DNA of 64,000 nucleotides from Nageia nagi. Its lineage: Eukaryota > Pinophyta. The notes beneath the pieces are model-generated. The model saw nothing but the letters and a program-made list of their open reading frames with translations. It made no database searches and was not told the origin of the DNA. The stretch spans positions 25,792,001 through 25,856,000 of the forward strand of contig JBITNC010000001.1 in NCBI GenBank assembly GCA_050084985.1, in the 5' to 3' direction. Positions 13,301 to 25,300 of this stretch are shown one piece after another. The translations under genes and the position numbers were made by a program. Within the stretch, counting starts at the first letter, position 1, and each line of letters starts with the position of its first letter.

Positions 13301-16300
13301 ATGACTTTTGCAAATATTTGGATAATTGCAAACATTTGGACAATCTTAAGATTATCCAAATATTTAAACAAACATTTGGACAATCTTAAGAAGATGTACA
13401 ATTTTGTACAAGCTTTTTGCTTTGCGCAAACAATAGTAAGTTTAATGTAACTTTTATGACATTTTAATCATATCATTATAATAAAGCTCAATTTGTGGAG
13501 TTTAGATATGTGCTTAGTTTTTGGTAAAGTTGTCTTGAAAAGCAAAATTCAGTTGATGACAACCTCATTAATAAAAAGTTCCATGCATTTATTGATCAAA
13601 AGAATTATTGTGCACATTTTCCTTGATTGAGTAGAAAAAAATTTCTTAAAATCTTGGATGCGAATTGGATTGTGCATTTTTTTGTATCATTAGATTGTGT
13701 GTGTGTATGTGTATTTGATATCCTTGGTTGAAATGGAAGTTGTTTAAACTTCCAAAATAGATTTTTTGTGCACATTATTTGAAGTGAAAAGTTGTGTAGT
13801 CTTTCTTCAAATTTTACTTTGTGCACTATCTTTATTGATTAATTGTGCACATTTTTTTTTAATATTCTTGGCTGGATGAAAAATTTATCCTGAAATATTG
13901 GTTGTGCATATATCCTTGTTGAAGTGGAAAGTTCTATAAACTTTCTCCAAATTTGAATTATTGTGCACAATTTTTCTTTATATCCTTGGTTGAATGAAAA
14001 ATCTTTATCCTCAAATATTGGTTGTGCACATATCCTTGTTGGAATGAAAAGTTCTATAAATTTTCTCCACATTTGAATTATTGTGCACATTTTTTTTTAT
14101 ATCCTTAGTTGAATGAAAAATTTATCCTCAAAATTTTGGTTGTACATATTTTTTGATATCATTGTTGGAATGGAAAGTTGTGTAAACTTTCTCCACATCC
14201 GAATTATTGAGCACGTTGTTTATATCTTTGATTGGAATGGATAGTTGTATAAATTTCCTCCAAACTTTATGTTGTGCACTTGTTGTTAGAGTGAAAAGTT
14301 GTGTAAACTTTCTTCAAATTAAACTATTGTGCATATGCTTATATTAATTTTTATCACTCTATTTTTCGTGCACTTATAGATATCTTGTATATCATTGTTG
14401 GTATTACGCACATGTGATATTTTTTATGAACATCATGTGAGTTAAACATAAAATTCTAAACTATTGCGTTGATCGGTGTGTAAAGGATGGTTGTGTAAAC
14501 TTCCTTCCATTTTTTATCATGCACAGGTGGATATCTAGCATATCACCATTATTGTTTGTGTATAGGAGGACATCTAGCATATCACCATTATTGTTTGAGC
14601 ACAAGTGGATATCTTGCATTTCACCATTATTTATTGTGCATAGGTTGATATCTCATATATCACCATTATTATTGTGCATAGGATGATATTTTACATATCG
14701 CTGTTAATGATTATTATTGATATATTACATATCAATTTTTATGCACAATGATCAAATGCTATTCGTGTTACAATCATAATTTATATGATGTAACAACCAT
14801 GTTTATAATAGAATTATATTGTTACTTACATATACATGATCTAATTATGAATTTATTCTTTCTATTGTGAAAATTATTATTACCTTGATGGCAAGTATAA
14901 TTCTTTAATTGCTTTAATCCTTTGGAGAGATTATAATGGAAAAAATATATATTTTTTATAAGTATCTTAATCCTTAATGGAAAGTATAAATATATTTTGA
15001 ATGTTTGCTACATTGTTACTTTCATTTTGAGAAGTTGTATCCATGTTTATGGATTGTTTACCATATTGTTACTTCCATGATGGGAAGTTATATCCATGTT
15101 GATAGATTGTTTTCCACATTAGTAATTCCATGTTGGGAAGTTATATCCATGTAAATGGATTTTTTGCCACATTTTTACTTCCATGATGGGAAGTTATATC
15201 CATTTTGATGGATTTTTGCCACATTGTTACTTTTATGTTGGGAAGTTATATCCATGTTAATGGATTTTTTCGCCACATTGTTACTTCCATGATTGGGAAG
15301 TTATCTCCATGCTTATGGCTTTTGCATCTTGACTAGGTTACATAATCAAGTTGGCATTTTGTGGCCTATGCATCTTGACTAAGTGGCATAGTCCACTTGG
15401 CATTTTGTAGCTTGAAGCTTATGGCTTGTAACTCTTGACTTAATGGCATAGGTAAGTAAGCATTCAATAGCTTATGGCTTTGTTAAGATAGCATGTGTAG
15501 AATGTATCTTAATATATATATATGATGGCATAGCTTGTATATGTGACAAGTGCTTATTGAAAAAATAATTTCATATCATATAGCAACATAATTTATCTTA
15601 ATGTCAACTTGTGTGTGTAACAAATACTCAATGGGGAGTGACATGTTCTTGTTATCATGTCATTATCATTGCAATATCTTAACAGTTGCATAATGGCATG
15701 TTTTGCTTTAAATTATAGACTGACTATTTTAAGTGGCATTGAATGATTAGACACTTTGGTGCCTCTAATACTTTGAAAATAAATATCATGTATGAAAGCA
15801 AGACATAATTAAGTAGAAGTGTGTGGTGGCATTTGTCACCTAAATTAGTGGTGCTTAATTGAGCGTCTGCATTCGGCCCATTAAGTAGAAGCCAACATTT
15901 GAACTAAGCGACATGATAATAGTCATGGAAAACTGGATTCCAACATGCATAAGGTTATCCTTTGATGAAGGGGATGGAGGAGGAGATATACAAAATAATA
16001 TCGAAGTACAAGGAGTATTAGACTTAAGTGCCACTCCAACCAATGCTGGGGAGGGATCATCATCAGGTGTCTTGGCCAATGCTTCGTTTCTGGAACATGA
16101 GAATAAGATTTTACGCAAACAATTAGATGCTATGAGGATGCAATGTGATATGTTTAAGAGGAAGAGGTTGGTGTGCAAAGAAGCATTCAACATGCTCAAA
16201 GAGCGAAATGGGCTAATGGATGAGAAAGAAAAGCTTTTTGAACAAATAAGTGAGCTAAACGAGAAGTTGGAGATTGTAAGGCTAGATGCCACTGCTTGTG

Positions 16301-19300
16301 TAAGCCCTCGAGTTCCTTTTGTTCCCCATGAGGTGGATGCAAAGTAAGGTGTGCATAGCCTTATTAGTGAAAAGTTTTCATAGTTAAGAAATATGTATTG
16401 GCAACGATATTTCCCATACTGATTATAAATAAGGAATAAACATATGCATGTGACTGAAATTAGTTTGTTGGGTATTGAATAGAATTGCATGTATGGACAC
16501 CCAATGGTAAAATGAATAAGATAGATTCGGTGTGCATGTATGTGCTTATTTGAATATGATAGGTCTTGGATATATTAATCTCTTTTCATAATTTTGTTGA
16601 TAAAGTTAACCTAAATGGGGAGAATGATTATGATGTCAACTTCATCACAAAATCATATTGAGATCGAAGCACATTTTATTAGGGAGAAAATTTTGATAGG
16701 ACCTTGCATTTGCAATATTGTACATCAAATTTCCTTGATAAAATGGATTGTGTTCAAACTGTACATATGATGCTCAAGACATGCACTGAACAATTTGTTC
16801 CATTAATATTTTCACTTCCCAAAGCTCAACTTTTAAATCTAAGGAAGTCCCTTATGATGGTAAAGTTGTCCTTAAGGGGGAGTGAAGTATGTATTTTTGA
16901 TAATTCTTATCATGATTATTTCATCTTTGAAACATTTGTTGCACTTATTGATTACACACTTATGGATATTTCATATATCACTTGTTATTATGCACATATG
17001 ATATTGTTAAATATCATGTTTTGATGTGGTGAACATAGATATCGTTAGATATCATATTTTGATGTGATATTTTTAGATATCATGTTTTGATATTGTGCAC
17101 ATGTGATATTGTTTTGATGTAGTGCACATATGATATTGTTAGATATCATGTTATGATGTTGTTAAGATATGATATAAGTTAGATAACATGTTTTGATGTC
17201 ATTTTTTATTATATGCAAATGTGATATTATAATGCATTTATGACATTATTGCACACATGATATTTTGTTTGTACACTTATTAATTGTGCAATTGTGAATA
17301 TGTTAATTATCACTCATGGATATGTTATTATCACTTGTGGATATATTGCTATCACTTACTGATGTTTCCTTTTGGATACTTAATAACACATGGATATATG
17401 TACTGATAGAAACTTGTGAATATGAGCATTTTATCACTCTATTATGTACTTGTAGCCTTGATTATGTTTGCATCAATGGTTCAATCATTTTATGATGCAC
17501 CTTACTCGTCTTGTATATATATGAGCTTCTTGTCAAATGCAAGCTACTAACTTTTTAGGCATGAAAGTTCATGAAGATTATCAAGTTTGTTGATGAATAT
17601 CAAAGTGACATGATTGATAATGGATATCTTCTTTATGCAAATGAAAATATTATTGGGGGATACATTTCGTATCCAAGTCAACATGTTCGTATATGAATAT
17701 ATAATCATTGCAACCATATTTGGTTAAATGGCATTATATAACCATTTCATAACCCATTATTGCATTAAGGGGGAGTGTTGGAACTTATAATGCAATATTG
17801 TGTGTGTAAATAACTTAGGTATGTTCCTAACTAATTGAGAATTAAATGTAAGATCCCAAATACAAACTCAAGTGCAAATAATCAAATATGAACAAATATG
17901 CACCCATGCCGGGCCTAGAGCCTCAAATTCAAGCATAAACAAACCCTCAATGCCAATGTCTCACATATACAAGCTTAAACGCACACATACACTCCAAGTT
18001 TGCAAATATATAAGCATGCACATCACATATAAGACAAATACTGAGATCTAATATGCCCACGGCTGTATTATCGATGTAGAATGACAAATGATACAATACC
18101 AGGCCCAAAGGGCTCAACGTTGGCCTCCGAGGAGCCAACTAGGGCACAACGAACATAAAAATGTGATCACTGTTGGTACCACGGAACAATGGATGGGACA
18201 ACCTCACTCCCTCAAGCCTGGATGCTCTACTACAAAACTTCCACACCTAGAAACCATTGAAGGTAGAAGTGTGACCTCGGAATACCATCGGATGGACTAA
18301 GATGCTACACCTTAGTTGTAGATTAGCAAGATCCCTCCTACTAACCCTCCTAGATGTTGCACCTAGGGAGATTGCTTGATGTTGCGCCAAATCTTGTGTC
18401 CACTGGATGGTAGGAGAAATAATAATAATCAGGTTTATCCAGCAATGGTGCTCCACAGCCTAATATAGTTCACACTGGATCTGGATCTCACCTCGAAGTC
18501 ATCACCCAACCTTCCTATTCCAATGTTGGCTTCCTAGAAGCCCACAAAGCCCAAAGAATGTGCTTAGGGGTCAATCCAAGCCCAACGTGGGTATTTGGGC
18601 CCTTCACATGCTCAACGTGTGTGACATCCCCCTTGTACTTTTAGTGGGACCAGTCTGGTCATCTTGTACTACATCTATTTGATTTATTTGCATTTACATT
18701 ATTGTAACTCAAAATAGGAGTTTTAATGGGTCATGTGGACCCCACTCTGAGCCCCAAGTGGGACGTCTCCCTCCTAAGTAGTAGATTAGGCATGTGTTGC
18801 ATTGGAGATCCCGGATTGTGGGAATCCCAAGGTATGTTTATACATTAGAGTGTTGCACCGCCACCAGCATACCAGCACCACACTGGGGAGGGCCCAATAC
18901 CCCCACGTTGGCTCTTAAGGACTCCAAGAACCCCACGTTGGCACTTTAAGTGCTAGGGACCCCACGTTAGCTCATTAAGTGATCATGACCCCCACGTTGG
19001 CATTATGAGTGATCATGACCCCCACGATGGCACTTTAAGTGATTGGGCCCCCCAAATACCCAACATTGGATTAGATGGACCTGGGATGACTCCTAGGTGA
19101 GATTCGGATATAAGTAATGTATAAATAGACATTGTAGCTTCATTACTGGGACCTTCGGGCACAAGTCTTAGCGACGTTAAGCATTCCATTCCTAGGTGAA
19201 GTGTCTAGAGGTTAGTCAGGCAGTGGGATCCTAATTATCTACGGCATAGGTGATGCACCTTACCCATCCAGTGGCATTTTGAGCATTTGCTTATACTTCA

Positions 19301-22300
19301 GTGGTTATCCAAGTTTCGAGGACTCCTTCAGTGGAAGGGATTCAAGATCTGATGGAGTGAATCAATCCCGTGGTTCTACAACTGTTCAGCATTGGAGATT
19401 GCAAAGTGTTGTGACCTAGTTGGCTCCCTTGAGGCCAACGACTGCCCATTGGGCTTGGTATTGTATTTACTATCATTATATATCATTTGTATAGCCAGAG
19501 GGCACTTGGATCTCATGATTATGTTCTTATGCTTCATATTATGCATGTGTTGGATTGTTAATACTTCATTGTGCATGAATGAGTAAGACATTGGCATTCT
19601 ATGATTTTATTCTTTGATATGTGTTTGTAATTGCCAGATGTTGCCCTTATGATGTATTGTTCATTGCTGTTGAGCATGTGTGATTGTCATTGTTGTCAAC
19701 ATGTGGTTTTGGTAAAGACCGGGTTCCAGAAGTGATGAAGTCAGCAAGGAGAATTGAAAAGCCGGCGTTTCGGAAGAGATGACGTCAGCGATTTCGGGCC
19801 TTAACCCAAAACCGGAGCCCGGAAGTGATGAGGTCAGCAAGGAGCGATCAAATAGCCGGCGCCAGTGAGTAAATAAAGCGTTCCGGAAGAGATGACGTCA
19901 GCGATTTCGGGCCTTAACCCAAAACCGGAGCCCGGAAGTGATGAGGTCAGCAAGGAGCGATCAAATAGCCGGCGCCAGTGAGTAAAACATTCCGGAATGT
20001 AGAGATGAGAACAGCAAAGAGAGTTCAAATAGCCGGAGCCAGTAAATAGAATATCTCGGAAGCGACAAGGACAGCGAGAAGTCAGATCACAGTCTGTTGA
20101 GCATTTGTTGTCAACACGTGGTTTTGGCTGTGTCTTCGCGCAGTAGTATGGCAGTAGTATGATGGTCCATTTACAGTCCTGTTTGCCCCTTTCCGAAACC
20201 CCCTCAAGGAGACATCTTTAAGTTTCTTTTTTCCGGAAATGACATCAGCACGGACATCGCGGGAAGCGTTTTACTCTACTTCCGGAGTCCAGAGAAGATG
20301 ACGTTAGCAGTTGGTGTTGAAAAGTTCGGAAGGCCACGCAGATACCTTGGAACTCTCTTCCGGAGTCCGGAGATGATGACATCATGGTGTGGACATCGCG
20401 GGAAGCATTTTACTCTACTTCCGGAGTCCGGAGAAGATGACGTTAGCAGTTGGTGTTGAAAAGTCCGGAAGGCCACGCAGATACCTTGGAACTCTCTTCC
20501 GGAGTCCGGAGATAATGACATCATGGCGTGGACATCGCAGGAAGCGTTTTACTCTACTTCCGGAGTCCAGAGAAGATGACGTTAGCAGTTGGTGTTGAAA
20601 AGTCCGGAAGGCCACGCAGATACCTTGGAACTCTCTTCCGGAGTCCGGAGATGATGACATCATGGTGTGGACATCGCGGGAAGCGTTTTACTCTACTTCC
20701 GGAGTCCAGAGAAGATGACGTTAGCAGTGTGTGTTGAAAAGTCCGGAAGGCTACGCAGATACCTTGGAACTCTCTTCCGGAGTCCGGAGATGATGACATC
20801 ATGGTGTATACAATAAACATCCGGTAAGCTAATCAAACTCTAGGCTATAGAAAGAGACTCCGGAACTAAATAATCAGATACTGTCAAATCTCCGAAATCA
20901 GTGGAGAAAGAGCTATACTTGTCTGAACAACTCTGTTTGAGTAATAGGAGCGTTCGTCAGTTACAGCAGTTGCAGTCTCAGATAGTGAACTCTCTTAGTG
21001 CGGGAGCAGTTACAAATAAAGATTTCTTTTCAGTTTGTTTGAGATAACGTGTCATGAGAGGAATAGATTCCTGGGGGGTTTTCTTGATGTGTAACGGTTG
21101 TAGGAATGGATGTGAAGAGTGGATTGTAGATTTAGTGAAAACTTGCGAGTAGAGAAGTTGTGAGAGTGTAATAGCGTGGGTGAGGATGTAATAGCGTGGA
21201 AGTGGAGGTAATAGCGTGGAAGAGGGGAGTATCAGGTGTATGTGAAGTGAGCAATCGAATATGCATATAATACAGTGATTGTTTAACTGTGTTACTTTGG
21301 AGCTGTGTGCAGAGATCAAACAATGAGCATTAGAGCTAGACCATTGAGGGTCTTCTAGAACTGTATTCTTTCCTCCTTTTTGAATGTTGTATCAAGTGGG
21401 TGCTTGAGAGCTAGAGTTGGTGCTCCGAGCAGTAGGTGCTGCTATTTTTTAAAGTGGTAGTTGGTGCTACCCTTCACAGTTGGTGCTGTGAATCTGTAAG
21501 CTTTCTTTAATGACTGGATTTGGATTGGAGTCCAAGCAGTCATTTTCGGGGATGTAGCCAATCTGGTGAACCTCGTTATATCTGGTGTTGTGTGATGTAC
21601 TTGGTGTGCTTGCTCAATTTTCTCTGGCTTTTAATCTGTCTTTATTTAAGAAGCTTAAATTGATTATTTTTTTTTTCACTGATTCACCCCCCCCTCTCAG
21701 TGTCACTCGAAGTCCAACACATTGCTACTCTCATGTATGTGCTAAACATTGGCATTTTGGGTATCTGAATGTGTGATCCTGTTATTCAAACTCTAACGTT
21801 GCATGCTTGAGGGTTTGAATGTGTATGCTTGATGCCCTAACCTAACATCAGGGCTTGGGGGTTGCAATTGCGTGTTTCTGAGTGGAGGTCCATTTTGGAT
21901 CATCACGTGGGTCCTCATGCTAAAGGTCGGTCAAAAGGGCATGCGTGGGTTTCTAGGAGTCATCATGGGCCAACATGGGGGTCTAGGAGTCTCCCCAAGG
22001 CTAGTGCATGTGTACAAGTGCTCCCAAATCCAACGTTGGGGCAAATAGGTGTTTATCCATGCTCAAGTGACATCTAGGTGCTATAAAGCTTTGGGATTCC
22101 CACAATCAATTCTCGAGATATCCAAGTACATAAAATCACATTAAATCATGCTAGCCTATGCTTGGGAGGAAGACATCCCACTTGGGCCTCACAGTGGGAT
22201 CCAACGGACCTTTATAACTTCTATCCCAAGTACTAACAACTAATGCACAACTAAATAAATAAATATTTACGAAGGGGAATCCGTGGGATTCCATAATTAA

Positions 22301-25300
22301 TTATATTTTGCAAAAGGGTACATCACAAAGCTTCCCCTCTCAAAATTGCTTGTCCTCAAGCAATTCAATGATGGATGTGCTAGTATCTCTGCTCCTTCCC
22401 ATGTTGAGTCTTCATTAGGCAAGTCCTTCCATTTGATCAAGAATTCTTGAATTTGTCTTGATCTCAACTTCTTTACCCAAGTCTCCAACACCTTTTCTGG
22501 AATCAAAACCAATCATCCCTCATCATCAGGCAGTGGGAGTGTAGTAGATGAGATGTCTTGTTGTCCCACGGCCTTCTTCAGAAGTGACACATGAAAGGTG
22601 TTGTGGATCTTGCTTTCCTTGGGCAGCTCCAGCTCATAAGCAATCTCTCCATTCTTGCGCAGGATTTTATATGACCCAAAGAATCTAGGCTATAGGTTCT
22701 TTGCTCTTCTCTTTTTGAGTGCGGATTGTCGGAATGGTTGCAATCTCAGATATACCATCTCATATAATTCAAAAGCCCCTATCAATCCTCTTTTGTTCAT
22801 AGTACTTCTTTTGGCTATTTTGGGCCATTTCCAGATTTTCCTTTAAAGCTCTCATGATGTCTTAATATTCCTACAAGAAATCTTTAGCCTTTGGGGCTTT
22901 CCCTTCATCAAAAACCAAATCTGTGAAGTTAGGAGCATCATAACCATACAAAGCTTTAAAAGGAAACATTTTTATAGACAAGAGGTATGTAGAATTGTAA
23001 CAATACTCCCCAACGTGGAGCCATTTGACCCACGTTTGTTGTTATCCTAGTTACATAGTGCCTCAAGTATCCTTCCACCCATTTGTTTACAATTTTTGTT
23101 TGTCCATCCCTTGGGGGTGATAGCTAGTGCTTGGGGTTATATTAGTGCCACTTAATCGAAACAGCTCTTGCCAAAACATGCTCATGAACTTGTTGTCCCT
23201 GTCACTCGCAATTCTCCTTGGCAACCCATGCAATTTGAAGACTTCCTTGAAGAACAAATCAGCCAACTATGCTACTGTATATGTGATAGTAATGGCAAAG
23301 AAATGGGCAAATTTAGCGAGCCTATGTATTACCACAAAGATACAATCTTTACCTTGCACCTTTGGAAGACCTATAATGAAATCTATGGAGATATCTTCCC
23401 ACTTCTGTTGTGGAATGGGCAATGGCTGAAGTAACCATGTTGGCTTTACATTCTCTTCCTTATTTTCTTGGCACTGTACACACTCCCGGACGTGCTTCAA
23501 AACATCCTATTTCAACCCTTTCCAAGTGAACTCTCTCTTATTGCTTTGTATGTTTTCGTAATGCATGGATGACCTACAAGGGGTATATTATGCAAAGCAT
23601 GGAGCACCTTTTCCTTCATCTTTGAGTTAGGGGTCAAAAAAAAATTCTTTTTAAAATCAGCCCTCCTTAACCGTGTATCTCTTATTCCTTACAGTCCCAT
23701 CCAAGATGCCTTGAGCAAATTCATCTTTGACATATTCAGCCATGATAGTCATTTTCCAATCAGCAGTAATAGAGGAAAGAGAGTAAAAAGATGGGTTCCT
23801 AGAAATGTATCAATAGTTGTATTCTTCTTTCTCTTAATATATTGAATCTCAAAATTAAAGGATTGAAGTTAACTTACCCACCTTTGTTGTTTCTCACTCA
23901 GATCTGATTGGCTGAGAAAGTATTTCTGGCTATTGTGGTCACTCTTGATGATGAATGAACCACAAACCAGATATTGCTTGCCCTCTCCAATGCCTGCATG
24001 ATGGCCAATATTTCCTTATCATACAAATTGAAATTTTGTTTAGCACTTGTTAGTTTCTTGCTCTCAAATGCTATTGGCTATCCTTTTTGCATGAGTACAG
24101 CCCCAACACCAAGCTTAGATGCATCACACACAACAGTAAAAGGAACTAAAAAATCAGGAATAACCAAGCAAGGATAGAAACACATAACCTTCTTGAGTGT
24201 CTCAAAGGCCTTTTGAGCACCTTCACCCCATACAAATGCATCCTTCTTGGTCAATTGCGTTAAGGGGGAATCCAAGTGTGAGAAACCATGTATAAACCTC
24301 CTGTAGTAATTGCACAACCCCAAAAACCCTCTTAGCTGCATCAAGGTGGTAGGCATCGGCCAATCCTAGATAGCTGCAATTTTTTGTTTATCCACTCTAA
24401 CTCCCTCATGGTTGATTACATGACCTAGATACAAGATTTCAGTCATGCCAAACTCACATTTGGATTGCTTAGCATAGAACTTCTGCTCCTGTAGTGTGCT
24501 CAAAACGTGCTCCAAGTGTTGGAGGTGCTCCTCCCACGTTTTGCTATACACCAAAATGTCATCAAAGAAGACCAACACAAACTTCCTCAATTGTTCTCTG
24601 AAAACCTTATTCATGGCTGATTGGAAAGTGGTTGGTGAATGAGTCAATCCAAATGGCTAACTAAAAACTCAAAGTGACCATAATGGCATCTAAATGCAGT
24701 CTTGTGGATGTCCTCCTCCTTCATCCTTATTTGATGATATCTAGATCTCAAATCAATTTTTGAGAATTATCTAGCACCATGCAATTCATTAATGAGATCA
24801 TCTACTCTAGGTATGGGATAACTGTTTTTGATGGTCTTCTTATTAAGCAACCAATAGTCAATGCACATACGCATGGTCTCATCCTTCTTCTTGACCAGTA
24901 CTACTGAAAAGGCAAAGGGACTTGAGCTTGGCCGTATGAATCCCATGTCCAACAATTCTTTGATGGTCTTCTCAATCTCATCCTTGTAGACCTTCGGGTG
25001 TTGGTAGGGAGTGATCATAACCGGTTTAGCTCCTGGCTCCATCTCAATGGTGTGCTCAAATCCTCTAGAAGGTGGCAACCCTTTCGGCATATCCCCAAAA
25101 ACGTCCAGGTATTTGTCCAGGATGCGTTGGACCTTTGCTAGCTGTACTTTTGCTTCTCCAGAATGCAATGTGGGGCCTCCCTTGGCCAGCTTAAAGATGC
25201 AACCCCACTCTATCTCCTCTTTCCAAAAGATGGAACTCATCTTCTTGGTCGACACAATCTGAGTAGTGGCCGTCAATCTCTTATAGGTGGCTTCGGATGT

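Larger units (their letters stand above)
19693..21719 (+). mobile_element. LTR D: about 2.0-kb solo LTR of a different family
   Basis: Starts TTGTCAACATG (or TGTTGTC two bases earlier) and ends ..CGAAGTCCAACA after a C-rich run resembling the 3' end of many copia-type LTRs. Flanked by CATTG at 19688-19692 and 21720-21724; the flanks rejoin into continuous LTR C sequence. It is much richer in G+C and CpG than its surroundings and carries two tandem arrays. Its start motif occurs again at about 20109, so it may itself be composite. Confidence 0.75.
18620..21904 (+). mobile_element. LTR C: solo LTR of the B family in opposite orientation, split by LTR D
   Basis: Begins TGTGACATCCCCCTTG at 18620 and runs on the plus strand through the family's internal landmarks. 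It is flanked by the 5-bp duplication ACGTG (18615-18619 and 21905-21909) in the left LTR of B. It ends ..TTTGGATCATC, a degraded form of the family end ..TTACA. Own length without D is about 1.25 kb. With no interior attached it is a solo LTR, left by LTR-LTR recombination. Confidence 0.82.
17847..22327 (-). repeat. Left (3') LTR of element B, split by LTR C
   Basis: Own sequence is 17847-18619 plus 21910-22327. It aligns through most of its length with the right LTR (for example 'gcatgtgtacaagtgctcccaaatcc' in both). The outer edge reads TGTAAGATCCC on the plus strand; the inner edge is ..GGGTACATCACA. Confidence 0.88.

Noticed and set aside
13600-15320. Regular repeats resembling a CRISPR array
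   Set aside because: Units are contiguous degenerate tandem repeats without unique spacers, in a plant nuclear context with no cas-like genes.
15855-16490. 211-codon antisense frame, longer than the plus-strand coiled-coil frame
   Set aside because: Its composition mirrors the opposite strand and shows no domain; the plus frame has a regular heptad pattern.
20276-20820. Several 69-88 codon open frames on both strands with repeated protein sequence
   Set aside because: They follow the 139-bp tandem array in LTR D; overlapping frames on both strands are a by-product of the repeat.
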